Source: Bacillota bacterium (GTDB lineage: Bacteria; Bacillota; Dethiobacteria; DTU022). From it: 37,559 bases of DNA. The stretch covers positions 1 to 37,559 of the forward strand of contig JAKPEE010000147.1 in NCBI GenBank assembly GCA_029552125.1. Direction: 5' to 3'. The notes below the pieces were generated by a model. That model did no database searches and was not told the DNA's origin. It worked only from the letters and a program-made list of their open reading frames with translations. Below, in pieces: positions 16,083 through 24,637 of this stretch (the first letter of the stretch is position 1; every line of letters begins with the position of its first letter). Made by a program: the position numbers and the translations under genes.

Positions 16083-17102
16083 TTACCGGAGAATGTCGTG
16101 CAACGCAGTCAGAACTTTCTCCAGATCAGACCGCGTAATGTCCTTGTTGGTGGTAAAGCGAACCCGGTCCGGCTCCATGATTACCCCCAGCACACCGCGT
16201 TTTTTCAGTTCTTCCAGCAAAGCGTTTGCAGACATGGACACCGGTTTAAAGATGACAATATTTGTCTCCACGGTTGATGGATCAAATTCCAGGCCCGGCA
16301 TTCCGGCCAGGCCGTCCGCCAGGAACCGGGCATTGGCATGGTCTTCGGCCAGGCGATCAACCATCGTGGTTAAGGCCACAATCCCCGCGGCGGCAATGAT
16401 GCCGGCCTGGCGCATCCCGCCGCCCAGGCGCTTGCGCCAGCGGCGCGCTTCGGCTATCCATGCCCGCGGCCCAACCAGAATTGAACCGATGGGCGCGCCC
16501 AGCCCCTTGGAAAGGCAAAACTGAACTGTGGTGGCACAGGCGGCCAGTTCGCTTGCCTTGACACCCAGGGCGATGGCGGCGTTAAAGATGCGCGCCCCGT
16601 CGAGGTGCAGGGGCAGGTTATGCTTCAGCGCCACTTCATAAACCGCCTGCATGGTTTTTAAGGGAATGACCGTGCCCCCGGCGCGATTGTGCGTGTTTTC
16701 GAGGCAAATCAACGCCGTGGGGGGCAGGTGAATATCGTCTTCGCGGATGGCCTCCTCCACCTGCTCTGCTGAAAGGGCGCCCCGATGTCCTTTAAGGGGC
16801 CTCAACTGGACCCCGGCAAAAACCGAAGCCGCCGCCGCCTCGTAGTAAAAAATGTGGCTGTCCTGCTCCAGGATAACCTCGGTGCCAGGGCGGGTATGGG
16901 TCAATACGGCGGTCTGGTTACCCATGGTGCCGCTTACTACCAGCAGGGCATCTTCTTTCCCCATCATCTCCGCAGCCATTTCTTGCAGGCGGTTTACAGT
17001 AGGATCTTCACCGTAGACATCGTCACCCACCTCCGCCTCATACATGGCCCGGCGCATCTCTGCGGTGGGCCTGGTTACTGTATCGCTCCTCAAATCAATC
17101 AT
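16083..17102 (-). CDS. ltaE: Low-specificity L-threonine aldolase
   Basis: A PLP enzyme of 339 residues that splits L-threonine (and allo-threonine) into glycine and acetaldehyde. The N-terminal MIDLRSDTVTRPTAEMRRAM and VGDDVYGEDPTVNRLQ, the PLP-stacking CLENTHNRAGGTVIP, the aspartate motif LHLDGARIFNAA and the lysine site CLSKGLGAPIGS are all present. Length is normal for the family. The stop is TAA. It stands alone: a hairpin separates it from the DUF2512 gene upstream, and it converges on the flippase gene. Confidence 0.93.
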   Translation of the reverse strand: MIDLRSDTVTRPTAEMRRAMYEAEVGDDVYGEDPTVNRLQEMAAEMMGKEDALLVVSGTMGNQTAVLTHTRPGTEVILEQDSHIFYYEAAAASVFAGVQLRPLKGHRGALSAEQVEEAIREDDIHLPPTALICLENTHNRAGGTVIPLKTMQAVYEVALKHNLPLHLDGARIFNAAIALGVKASELAACATTVQFCLSKGLGAPIGSILVGPRAWIAEARRWRKRLGGGMRQAGIIAAAGIVALTTMVDRLAEDHANARFLADGLAGMPGLEFDPSTVETNIVIFKPVSMSANALLEELKKRGVLGVIMEPDRVRFTTNKDITRSDLEKVLTALHDILR

Positions 17103-17180
17103 CTTCCCGCGGCCTCCCCGTATGAATTCGTGTCCGGTTTAAAATAATTATAGCACATACAAATGGGGCAAAAATACATA

Positions 17181-17207
17181 GAGATCCCCTCTTGCCCGGG
17201 GGATCTC
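17181..17207. terminator. Bidirectional-looking terminator
   Basis: GAGATCCCC (17181-17189) and GGGGATCTC (17199-17207) form a perfect 9-bp stem. TTTTCTTTT follows on the plus side, and TATGTATTTTT on the minus side. On the minus strand it would end the DUF2512 transcript before ltaE. Confidence 0.7.
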
Positions 17208-17263
17208 TTTTCTTTTAATTAAGATGGACCGGCTGCCGCAATCGCGATGATTCAGCCTTTTGC

Positions 17264-17626
17264 TTACGGTGATACTTTGGGGTTTCTTTGCAGGTACAGG
17301 TGGAAAAAGAATTCACCTACAGCGACCAGGACGGCAAAGGTTAGCAGTGAAGCCGGGGTGACCCGAAATGCGCCGCTAATTAAACTGAAGATATAAGCAG
17401 TCAGAGCGGCCAGCCCCCCGTCGGCGATAGAAGCAATCAGGTTGCCGGCAGCCGGTAAAATCGCCAGATCTCCAAGAAGATAATTAAGGGCAGTTGCCGC
17501 CAAGGCCAGGCCGATAATCCAGCTCCAGGGGTTGCCTCCCGCTACCCAGGCAAAGGCGATAACGGCAAACAGCAAAGTTAAAGCGAATTTACTGATTAAA
17601 GCGCTCCACGTGGTCATATAATTCAT
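17264..17626 (-). CDS. DUF2512 (YndM-like) membrane protein
   Basis: A 120-residue protein with four membrane helices, matching the DUF2512/YndM family of small Firmicute membrane proteins of unknown function. The conserved GDLAILPAAGNLIASIADGG sits in the middle, and the C terminus ends in FFFHLYLQRNPKVSP. The start offers two Met codons three residues apart (MNYMTT). The stop is TAA. It lies about 100 nt downstream of the Mn-catalase gene on the same strand. Confidence 0.85.
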   Translation of the reverse strand: MNYMTTWSALISKFALTLLFAVIAFAWVAGGNPWSWIIGLALAATALNYLLGDLAILPAAGNLIASIADGGLAALTAYIFSLISGAFRVTPASLLTFAVLVAVGEFFFHLYLQRNPKVSP

Positions 17627-17725
17627 ACCCCCAATTGTGGCCCTGTGATCGTCGAACTATCTCCTTAATCCAACTGGCAGCCCTGCAAAGCCGGCCGGGA
17701 CTGGATGGCACTTTAAATGACATCT

Positions 17726-18418
17726 CTAGTGCGGTTGGTCCGGGCTGCCGGCAGGCTGCTGGAAAGAAGGAGGTTGGGGCTGCTCCAGGGAAAATTGACG
17801 GCCCCCAACATTGGAAAGATCAAAATAGAGCCTGGCGTTTTCATCAACACCCCAGTCGCGAGATGAACCGGAATCCTGCACCTTCAGCAAAGCCTGCCGG
17901 AAAAGAGTGTTGTGAGCCTCTTCCCGGTTTAAGAGAAAGTCAATCATCTCGCGGACATGTTTATCATTAATCTGGCGATGCAGATACTCGTATACCACCT
18001 TGGCTCGTTGCTCCGCGGCAATGTTGGACAGCAAATCCGCGGGTAGATCCCCGGTTACATTGACATAAGCAGCCGTCCAGGGAACCCCGGAACCATTAAC
18101 TAAATGCGGCGCCAGTCCGGTGAGCACATGATGTTCGATGGTCCCGCTTTCCACCGCTTCAGCCTGGACATCATGACCGTTTAACAGATTTACGGCTGTG
18201 GAGACCATTTCCATATGGCTCAACTCTTCCGCAGCGATATCCATAAACAGATCTTTTATTTCGGGATCTTTAATGCGGAAACTTTGAGAGATATACTGCA
18301 TGGCCGCCTTTAGCTCACCCTGCGGCCCGCCCAACTGTTCCACGAGCATGGCGGCGTAGGTGGGGTTGGGCTTCTCCACCTTTACCGGTTGGAGCAGGTT
18401 TCGATCATATTTAAACAT
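17726..18418 (-). CDS. Manganese catalase / CotJC-type spore coat protein
   Basis: A ferritin-like protein of 230 residues with the di-manganese ligand pattern: a Glu in LGGPQGELKAAMQYISQSF, then EELSHMEMVSTAV carrying the Glu-x-x-His pair, and EQRAKVVYEYL and REEAHNTLF in the later helices. It is a little shorter than classical Mn catalases and close to the CotJC group of spore coats. The ATG follows GGGAGGT. The stop is TAG, near position 17726. Function as a peroxide scavenger in spores or under stress is inferred from the family. Confidence 0.9.
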   Translation of the reverse strand: MFKYDRNLLQPVKVEKPNPTYAAMLVEQLGGPQGELKAAMQYISQSFRIKDPEIKDLFMDIAAEELSHMEMVSTAVNLLNGHDVQAEAVESGTIEHHVLTGLAPHLVNGSGVPWTAAYVNVTGDLPADLLSNIAAEQRAKVVYEYLHRQINDKHVREMIDFLLNREEAHNTLFRQALLKVQDSGSSRDWGVDENARLYFDLSNVGGRQFSLEQPQPPSFQQPAGSPDQPH

Positions 18419-18651
18419 CAGCTAACCTCCCTAGATGAATATAACCTTTCGATACCTCCTTTAATCATGGTTATCTTGCCTTGTGCCGCAGAATTTATGC
18501 AAAATGCCCGTCTTGCCGGGGAAGAGATTTTTCCCACCCGGTAGGCCCCCGGGGCAAAAACCGGCAGCAAGGTTACGGCATCATTCCCTCTAAATTTCAG
18601 GTATAGGACAAACCGCGGGCTTAATAGGTTATCCTTGAGGAGGGGAAAAAA

Positions 18652-19281
18652 ATGAAAAATGATATTTCGATTAAAGATCTCGGCACTCTGGCGGAAGATG
18701 AAAAAAACCTTTTGCTGGAGTACTGCCGCTCCGCATTTGCCGATAAAGCACTGGCCAGGCAAAAAACCAGCCGGAAAAGCATAACCCTGGCAAAAGATAA
18801 TCAGTACACTTATAAACTGGTAGCCGAGATTGACGACAAAAGGCCTGTGAAAACAGTGGAAAAAGCAGTGGGCGAACTGGGCCTTTCTGCTGAAGCGACC
18901 AAAAAAATTTTAAAAGGGTACCAGGATCGGGACATAAAAAAATACCAGATCGCCGATATTAAATACCTTTCTGAACTGATTCAGATGCTGGAGCCGGCGC
19001 AGCAGAAAAAAGCGGTGGATCTGATCGTGCAAAACCGCAAAGACCTCTACCATGTTAACAAGGAAGATGTAGTCATGCTCCTGATCAGCGCAAACCAGGT
19101 TAGCCCTTATTTCGCCGAAGTATGGTATAACGGGATGATCCGCCTGCTGGAAAAAATTAACCGCAAAACAGCCGTGGAGAAAGAGTTCCTTAACGAGATC
19201 GATCCCATTTATCAAAAAGACCTGAAACGAAAGTTAAAAACCGCCTCCGCCAGGCTCGACGAATTGAAACAAAAGATCTGA
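18652..19281 (+). CDS. Unknown 209-residue charged, helical protein
   Basis: I do not recognise a family. The product is lysine- and glutamate-rich, almost entirely helical by eye and has no membrane segment or signal peptide. A notable segment is RPVKTVEKAVGELGLSAEAT, and the C terminus is a likely coiled coil (LKRKLKTASARLDELKQKI). The start is secure: GAGGAGGGG lies 7-8 nt before the ATG. It is divergent from the Mn-catalase gene, with about 230 nt between them, and upstream of rsmD. The stop is TGA. Confidence 0.7.
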   Translation: MKNDISIKDLGTLAEDEKNLLLEYCRSAFADKALARQKTSRKSITLAKDNQYTYKLVAEIDDKRPVKTVEKAVGELGLSAEATKKILKGYQDRDIKKYQIADIKYLSELIQMLEPAQQKKAVDLIVQNRKDLYHVNKEDVVMLLISANQVSPYFAEVWYNGMIRLLEKINRKTAVEKEFLNEIDPIYQKDLKRKLKTASARLDELKQKI

Positions 19282-19411
19282 CTGGACATCCACAATAGCC
19301 GCCCGGTGCACCCTGCCGCATACAACACTCCCGCCAGCTCACTTACGGTATGTTATCCCGGCTATCTCTTTGCTACAATAAGGGTATCTGATCAAAAAGG
19401 GAGGTCTACCG

Positions 19412-20014
19412 GTGCGGGTAATTTCCGGTACCGCCCGGGGCATGAAGCTTAAGGTTCCCCCGGGAGAGGCCATCAGGCCAACCGCCGACCGGGTTAAAGA
19501 AGCGCTGTTCAATATACTGGGAGCCCGGGTAATCGGGGCGGCAGTGGTGGATTTATTTGCCGGCAGCGGCGCCCTCGGTATTGAGGCGCTGAGCAGGGGG
19601 GCGGCCTGTTGTACTTTTGTGGAAAACAAGCGATCCCACCTGGCTGTAATCAGGCATAACCTGCAGCAAACCGGTTTAATTAACCGGGCCCGCCTCTTGG
19701 ACCGGGAGGCCACCGCGGCCCTGCAACTTCTCGGCCGTGAAGGCGGGCAGGCCGATTTAATTTTCCTTGATCCGCCTTACTGCAGCACCCTCATTTCCGG
19801 GGTGCTGCAGGCTGTACACCGGCTGCGGCTCCTGCGGGAGGGCGGGCTGGTGGTAGTGGAATTTTCCCGGCACAACTGTAACTGGGTGTCGCTGTATCCC
19901 GGGATGAGGCTAAAAAAATACGGTGACACGCAACTGGCCTTTATTGATGGATCAGTGCTAGATGCGGCGGCGGCTGAAAAAGAAGGCCAGGCGAATGGCC
20001 CGGATCATGTATAA
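19412..20014 (+). CDS. rsmD: RsmD, 16S rRNA (guanine-966-N2)-methyltransferase
   Basis: A methyltransferase of 200 residues. It opens with MRVISGTARGMKLKVPPGE and RPTADRVKEALFNILG, the RsmD signature. The SAM-binding loop DLFAGSGALGIEALSRGA follows at about 48-65 and the catalytic motif LIFLDPPY at about 117. It starts at GTG, 7 nt after AAGGGAGG. The stop is TAA. In many Firmicutes rsmD, coaD and ylbJ are neighbours. Here coaD is missing and ylbJ is on the opposite strand, with the two coding ends overlapping by 57 nt. Confidence 0.93.
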   Translation: MRVISGTARGMKLKVPPGEAIRPTADRVKEALFNILGARVIGAAVVDLFAGSGALGIEALSRGAACCTFVENKRSHLAVIRHNLQQTGLINRARLLDREATAALQLLGREGGQADLIFLDPPYCSTLISGVLQAVHRLRLLREGGLVVVEFSRHNCNWVSLYPGMRLKKYGDTQLAFIDGSVLDAAAAEKEGQANGPDHV

Positions 20015-21310
20015 TACGGCAGCCACAACGGTCAGGAGGCCCAAAAACAAGGTGAGCTGGTTTAGCATAAACACAGTCCTGGTCCACCAGAAGGAAATGC
20101 TGCTAACCGGCCGGGTCTGCAGGAACACCGACAACGCCAGCCGCCCCAGGACGGCGCTGGCGGGCCCCAGCAGCAGCGCCGTATAAACTCCCGCCAGGAC
20201 AGCGTGCACCAACCGGGCCAGGATATACGGAGCAATCCGGATATCTGACTTGGAAATGATGCTGGCTACCTGGGCATGCACGGAAAGGCCGCTAAAGGCG
20301 ATAATCATGCTGCAGGCAATAATTTTATCCCGCATGGCGGCGCCGGCCGCCTCCGCTGCAAACTGGCAGCCCAGGTCAATTTCGAACAAACCGCTGATCA
20401 GGGCCGGAGCCAGCTCCGGGCTAAGGCCGCCCAGTTTTAACAAAGGCTCAAAAAACTGGCCCAGCAAACCGACTACCCCGATCAGATCAAGAATGCGTAT
20501 AATCACTGAAAAAAGAATAATAAAACCGCCGACAAGCAACAGGGTGTCCACGGATTTGCGGATGGCGTCACCCATTAGCTGCCCCAGGGGGCGGCCGTCC
20601 TCCGCCCGGGCCTGCACCAGGGCTTGCAGGGCGCGGGAGATCAGGCGTCCCCTGCCGGGGGTAGCATCCGGCGAACCGGGCTCGCCGCGGCGGTAGAAGC
20701 GAAGCAGCAGCCCCAGGGTAATGCTGGACAAATAGTGAGCCAGGGTGATGGAAAGCCCCGCCTGGGGAAAACCAAGCATACCCACGGCCACTGCCCCAGA
20801 CATAAACAGGGGATCCGCGGTGTTGGTAAAACTTAACAGCCTTTCCGCTTCAACGCGGTTGCACAGCTTTCGCTCGCGCAGCTCCGCCGTCAGAACCGCA
20901 CCGATGGGGAAGCCGGAAGCCAGGCCCATGGCCAGGACAAAGGAGCCTGCTCCGGGGACATTGAAAAGAGGCCGCATCACCGGTTCCAGAAATACTCCCA
21001 TCATATGAACCACGCCAAACCCGATAAGAATCTGCGAAAAAACAAAAAAGGGCAAAAGGGCCGGAAAGACTATATGCCACCATACTTCCAGGCCGGCTAC
21101 AGAAGCGCTGAATGCTTCCTGGGGAAAGCGAACCATCGAAATGGTAAGAAACAAGGCCAAAACAGCCAGTAAATATGTAACCAGGTGGCGTTTATGCCCG
21201 CCCAGGGTGAGGCGCATGCGGTAGAGCAGGAAAAAAAACAGCAAGATTACAGCCGCAGCAATGACATAAAGCAACAGGCCTACCCCTCCCGCCGTTTTTA
21301 GTGCCGTCAT
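19958..21310 (-). CDS. ylbJ: Sporulation integral membrane protein YlbJ
   Basis: A 450-residue membrane protein with about ten or eleven helices, matching YlbJ of the nucleoside-recognition (Gate) family. Typical parts are GSFVLAMGLASGFPIGAVL, CNRVEAERLLSFTNTADPLF and GLFEIDLGCQF. YlbJ is needed for spore formation in Bacillus and its substrate is unknown. It ends in TAG and overlaps the rsmD 3' end tail-to-tail by 57 nt. The C-terminal tail FFSRRRI is encoded inside that overlap. Confidence 0.9.
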   Translation of the reverse strand: MTALKTAGGVGLLLYVIAAAVILLFFFLLYRMRLTLGGHKRHLVTYLLAVLALFLTISMVRFPQEAFSASVAGLEVWWHIVFPALLPFFVFSQILIGFGVVHMMGVFLEPVMRPLFNVPGAGSFVLAMGLASGFPIGAVLTAELRERKLCNRVEAERLLSFTNTADPLFMSGAVAVGMLGFPQAGLSITLAHYLSSITLGLLLRFYRRGEPGSPDATPGRGRLISRALQALVQARAEDGRPLGQLMGDAIRKSVDTLLLVGGFIILFSVIIRILDLIGVVGLLGQFFEPLLKLGGLSPELAPALISGLFEIDLGCQFAAEAAGAAMRDKIIACSMIIAFSGLSVHAQVASIISKSDIRIAPYILARLVHAVLAGVYTALLLGPASAVLGRLALSVFLQTRPVSSISFWWTRTVFMLNQLTLFLGLLTVVAAVLYMIRAIRLAFFFSRRRI

Positions 21311-21392
21311 GTAATTTATTTATAATATGTTTATGAGAGGGGTAGACCAAATATTTGCCGGAGTCCGGATCAAGGCCTATCATTATTAACAT

Positions 21393-21614
21393 TTAACAAT
21401 AGCGGTTCCGGCCCAGGCCGTGCTTGTTGAAAACCCGCGGATTAACTTCAGCCAGATGGGTAAAAAAGCGTTGTAAACGGCTGTTTTTCATATGATCCTG
21501 CCGTGTTGATCCATCCCGGCATTCAGCGCACAAAAATCCGTTTGTCTGCTCCGCCGTGCGAAAAGCGGCAGCCCGCTCACTCAAAATAGCGATACATTGC
21601 GGTTCGCCTGTCAT
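21393..21614 (-). CDS. Small conserved-looking hypothetical protein with Cys residues
   Basis: The ATG at 21614 follows AGGAGG at 8 nt, giving a 73-residue protein (a frame from 21623 would overlap that site). It contains FLCAECRDGSTRQD, a CxxC pair, and ends RVFNKHGLGRNRYC. Four cysteines and several His residues could bind a metal, but this is only an impression. It is not a family I know. The stop is TAA. It stands alone between ylbJ and copZ. Confidence 0.6.
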   Translation of the reverse strand: MTGEPQCIAILSERAAAFRTAEQTNGFLCAECRDGSTRQDHMKNSRLQRFFTHLAEVNPRVFNKHGLGRNRYC

Positions 21615-21768
21615 ATACAACACCTCCTAATCCTGCCAATGTTGCAACGATGTTTGCTTCTGCCTTAACTTCTTTTCCGGCCGGTGAAGTTTGAGGGTAG
21701 CTTTATAATAGCATAGAATTCATAGTATTTCAATAGTTTTAATAGTTAAAGAAATCACTAACAAGCTC

Positions 21769-21795
21769 CTATTTGCCTTGCCTGGTGTTAGCCAT
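21769..21795 (-). other. Mini-ORF with strong ribosome-binding site and amber stop
   Basis: AAAGGAGG stands 4 nt before an ATG that reads MANTRQGK and then TAG. Past the TAG the frame runs nine more codons (ELVSDFFNY) to TAA at 21739. The opening resembles the start of a small acid-soluble spore protein, but it is too short to tell. It may be a leader peptide, a decayed gene, or a short amber-containing peptide. Confidence 0.3.
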
Positions 21796-21867
21796 GAGAC
21801 CTCCTTTGACTGAAAAACGGGCAAACTGGTAAACTTAGAAAAAGACTACGAAAGGGGACAGATAAGC

Positions 21868-22089
21868 ATGGAAAATCAGGGTGAAAAAATTACGTTCAAG
21901 GTGGAGGGCATGAGCTGCAACCATTGCAAGCAAAGCATTGAAAGGGCGGTCAGAGCTTTGCCCGGAGTTACCTCGGCCACGGTGGACCTGGCGCAAAATG
22001 AAGTGGACATTTCCTTTGATCCGCAGAAGGTGAAAAAAGAGGAGTTGCAAGCGGCCATAACCGGCGCCGGCTACCGGGTTGTGGGCTAA
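21868..22089 (+). CDS. copZ: Copper chaperone CopZ-like heavy-metal-associated protein
   Basis: A 73-residue single HMA domain with the metal site GMSCNHC at about 16-22 and the expected fold (VEGMS...SIERAVRAL, VDLAQNEVDISFDP, ELQAAITGAGY). It would carry Cu(I) to a P-type ATPase, but no ATPase or CsoR gene lies beside it. The ribosome-binding site AAAGGGG is 10 nt before the ATG. The stop is TAA. A shared hairpin separates it from convergent hisC. Confidence 0.9.
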   Translation: MENQGEKITFKVEGMSCNHCKQSIERAVRALPGVTSATVDLAQNEVDISFDPQKVKKEELQAAITGAGYRVVG

Positions 22090-22092
22090 ACC

Positions 22093-22121
22093 AGTATACA
22101 GAATACAAAATACTGTATACT
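22093..22121. terminator. Hairpin between convergent copZ and hisC
   Basis: AGTATACAG (22093-22101) and CTGTATACT (22113-22121) form a perfect 9-bp stem. AT-rich bases continue the pairing into the loop. It sits between two converging stop codons and probably ends both transcripts, although a clean T-run is absent. Confidence 0.5.
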
Positions 22122-22127
22122 AATATA

Positions 22128-23228
22128 CTATCTTTTTAGCACTTCCTCCAGCGCTTCCAGGAAACGGCGATTCTGCTCGGCGGTGCCGAAAGTAACCCGG
22201 ATATAGGTGGGGTAGCCAAAAATATCCCCGGTACGGACAATGACCCCCCGTTGCAGCAGCTTCTGAAATACTTTGCGGGAATCAACTTTAACGTCCACAA
22301 AGCAAAAGTTGGCCTGGGAAGGGACCGGCTCCAGCCCCAGTTTCATCAATCCTTCTCTTAACTGCGCCTGGCCTTCAGCCGCCAGGGCCCTGCTTTGCCG
22401 AACATGTTCTTCGTCTTCCAGGGCTGCCTGGGCGGCGGCCTGGGCGGCGCTGTTAACGTTAAAAGGCTCCCGCACCCGGTTTAAATCGGCTATCACCTCG
22501 GCCGGGGCGGCGCCATAACCGATGCGCAGCCCCGCCAGGCCGTAGATCTTGGAAAAAGTGCGCAGCACGATCACCGGGAGCCCTGCCCGGACATATTCCA
22601 GGCCGGCGTCGCTGCCGTAGCAATCCGCATATTCGTAGTAGGCCTGGTCAAGCACCACCAGGACGCCGGCAGGCAATTGTTGCAGAAAACGATCCAGCCG
22701 CTCTTTATCGACCGCAGAGCCGGTGGGGTTATTGGGACTGCAGATGAAAATAAGGCGGGTGCGTTCATTTACGGCCGCGGCCAGTTCATCCAGGTTGAAT
22801 TCAAAATATTTTCCCCGGAGAGGGATCGCGCGCGGGATACCGCCCATCATGCGCATGGCAAACTCATACTCGGAAAAGGTAGGGCTGACGGCAAGCGATT
22901 CATCACCCGGATTGATGTAGGTCCGGGTAATTAAGCTGAGGATCTCGTCTGAGCCGTTGCCGAACACCAGTTGCTGCGGCTGCAGTGCCAGCTTCTCGGC
23001 CAGGGACTGCTTTAAATAAAAACAGTTCCCGTCGGGATAGTAATGCAGGCGGGGCAACAGTTCCTGTAAAGCCTGCAGGGCCAGGGGAGACGGGCCCAGC
23101 GGGTTTTCGTTGGAAGCCAGCTTGATTACATTTTTCAAGCCCAGTTCCCGCTCCACCTCTTCCACCGGTTTCCCGGGGACATACGGCTTAATTAAATCAA
23201 TGCAGGATCTTTTCTCCGGTTTACTCAC
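22128..23228 (-). CDS. hisC: Histidinol-phosphate aminotransferase
   Basis: A PLP aminotransferase of 366 residues. The N-terminal DLIKPYVPGKPVEEVEREL and KLASNENPLGPSP are characteristic of HisC. The lysine motif TFSKIYGLAGLRIGYG, VLDQAYYEYAD and the C-terminal RTGDIFGYPTYIRVTFG also fit. It makes histidinol phosphate with glutamate as amino donor, and some family members also act on aromatic amino acids. I chose GTG at 23228 because GGGAGGAG lies 6 nt upstream. An extension to 23303 is possible but unlikely. The stop is TAG. It is separate from the hisHF genes on the other strand. Confidence 0.9.
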   Translation of the reverse strand: MSKPEKRSCIDLIKPYVPGKPVEEVERELGLKNVIKLASNENPLGPSPLALQALQELLPRLHYYPDGNCFYLKQSLAEKLALQPQQLVFGNGSDEILSLITRTYINPGDESLAVSPTFSEYEFAMRMMGGIPRAIPLRGKYFEFNLDELAAAVNERTRLIFICSPNNPTGSAVDKERLDRFLQQLPAGVLVVLDQAYYEYADCYGSDAGLEYVRAGLPVIVLRTFSKIYGLAGLRIGYGAAPAEVIADLNRVREPFNVNSAAQAAAQAALEDEEHVRQSRALAAEGQAQLREGLMKLGLEPVPSQANFCFVDVKVDSRKVFQKLLQRGVIVRTGDIFGYPTYIRVTFGTAEQNRRFLEALEEVLKR

Positions 23229-23430
23229 GGCTTTCTCCTCCCGAGCCCATAATATGAACGTAAACCCATTATACACCAAACCTGACGCGGAAAAAACTCT
23301 CATCCAGGCAAACCTCTGCTGATGCCCTGGAGAAGGCAGCCGCCTCTAAAGATTCACCCGGGGAAGGGGAGGTCTCAAACAAGGCATACCCCGGAGCTAC
23401 CGGGCATAATGTGTAAGCGGGGGGATTTTT

Positions 23431-24210
23431 ATGTTTATGACCATCATTATAAAAAAAAGCCGGCTGGCGCTGATTTTAGCTCTGGCTGCCATCTTGCTGC
23501 TACTGCTTTTAACTCCCCTGTTCAACCTGCCCGGCCGGCTGGCGGCAGTGTTCAACCAGAGCGAACGCCTGGTGCCCATCTACTATGTCGATACTACAGA
23601 AAAAAAAGTGGCCGTCTCTTTTGACGCCAGTTGGGGCGCTGAGCGCACGCAGCAAATCCTGGACACTTTAAAACAGTATGAAATTAAAACTACCTTTTTC
23701 CTGACCGGTTTCTGGGTGGAAGATTACCCGGAGTATGTTAAACTAATTGTCGAAGAGGGGCACGAACTGGGCAACCATACTTTCAGCCACCCGCACATGA
23801 ACAGCCTCACCCCCGGGCAGATTCGCGAAGAGCTGGAGAAACTGGAGCAGATGCTCATGGAAGTAGCCGGAGTAAAACCGTCTCTGTTCCGGCCGCCATT
23901 CGGAGAATACAACAATGAAGTAATCCGTATAGCCAGTGAAATGGGTTATAAATCCATTCAGTGGAGCATTGATTCACTGGACTGGCAAAATATCAGCAAA
24001 GAAGAGATGATCAACCGGGTTACCAGCCGGGCTCACAAGGGAGCGATCATTCTTTTTCACAACAACGGTCTTCATACCGCCGATGCTTTGCCCGAGATTA
24101 TTGAGTATTTCCAGAAAAACGGTTACCAGATCGTACCCATCTCAGAGTTGATTTATCACGATAACTATTATATCGACCCGCACAGCGGCGCTCAAATTAA
24201 AAAGCAATAG
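23431..24210 (+). CDS. Polysaccharide deacetylase, PdaB-like (sporulation type)
   Basis: A protein of 259 residues with a basic N terminus and a membrane segment at about 10-35 (LALILALAAILLLLLLTP). A NodB deacetylase domain follows. The five catalytic motifs are seen as VAVSFDASWG, TFSHPHM (metal histidines), RPPFGEYN, IQWSIDSLDW and AIILFHN. The catalytic Asp-Ala variation in SFDASWG resembles the PdaB/YlxY sporulation branch. It likely removes acetyl groups from peptidoglycan or another wall glycan during sporulation. The stop is TAG. The frame beyond it stays free of TAA and TGA for 50 codons (see findings). Confidence 0.9.
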   Translation: MFMTIIIKKSRLALILALAAILLLLLLTPLFNLPGRLAAVFNQSERLVPIYYVDTTEKKVAVSFDASWGAERTQQILDTLKQYEIKTTFFLTGFWVEDYPEYVKLIVEEGHELGNHTFSHPHMNSLTPGQIREELEKLEQMLMEVAGVKPSLFRPPFGEYNNEVIRIASEMGYKSIQWSIDSLDWQNISKEEMINRVTSRAHKGAIILFHNNGLHTADALPEIIEYFQKNGYQIVPISELIYHDNYYIDPHSGAQIKKQ

Positions 24211-24318
24211 CGATTTCGGCGTGGCATTAGGCACCGCGCCATCCGGGTTACCACGGTGCTGCTGATGCCCAGGGAAGGGCACAGCTTGCAGCACGGCAAA
24301 GAAAACAAAAATTACTGG

Positions 24319-24347
24319 TTGTCGCTGTCGCTTCTCTCTGGTATAAT
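24319..24347 (+). promoter_or_regulatory. Sigma-A promoter of the T-box operon
   Basis: TTGTCG (24319-24324) and TATAAT (24342-24347) are spaced 17 bp. Transcription should start near 24354, just before the T-box stem I. Confidence 0.7.
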
Positions 24348-24353
24348 GCAGAT

Positions 24354-24607
24354 AATTATTTAGTAAAGCCAAAAACAATGACGGGGCCAAAAGCTTCAAT
24401 TCCACCATCCAGAGAGGGACTCCGCCGGCTGCAAGGGTCCCTGGCTGCCTGAAGTCATAAGCCTCCCCCGAGTTGCCCGCTGAAAATTTAAGTAGGCCGG
24501 GCCGGCAGAGATGCCGTTATCAAACAACGAGCGGTTCCTTGATCAGGAACAACAGGAGTGGTACCGCGGGAACAGGCCCGTCTCTTATCCAGAGACGGGT
24601 TTTTTTA
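24354..24607 (+). promoter_or_regulatory. T-box leader, probable histidine specifier
   Basis: A complete T-box riboswitch that senses uncharged tRNA. Stem I contains AGAGAGGGAC with its GGGAC/GTCCC arm. The helix CTTCA (24393-24397) with TGAAG (24450-24454) flanks a specifier loop whose 3' strand reads TCATAAG. Taking CAT (24456-24458), followed by A, gives histidine, which suits hisH and hisF downstream. The conserved antiterminator sequence AGGAGTGGTACCGCG is at 24554-24568. A terminator follows: CCCGTCTCT (24577-24585) with AGAGACGGG (24591-24599) and T7. The leader is followed by the ribosome-binding site and ATG of the aminotransferase. The specifier is my reading of the loop, not computed. 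Confidence 0.88.
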
Positions 24608-24637
24608 TTTAGTAGTGTAACTCAGGAGGGCAACAAG

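Noticed and set aside
24473-24637. N-terminal extension of the T-box aminotransferase
   Set aside because: The open frame here is the T-box and its terminator. A strong ribosome-binding site and ATG at 24638 begin the family match.
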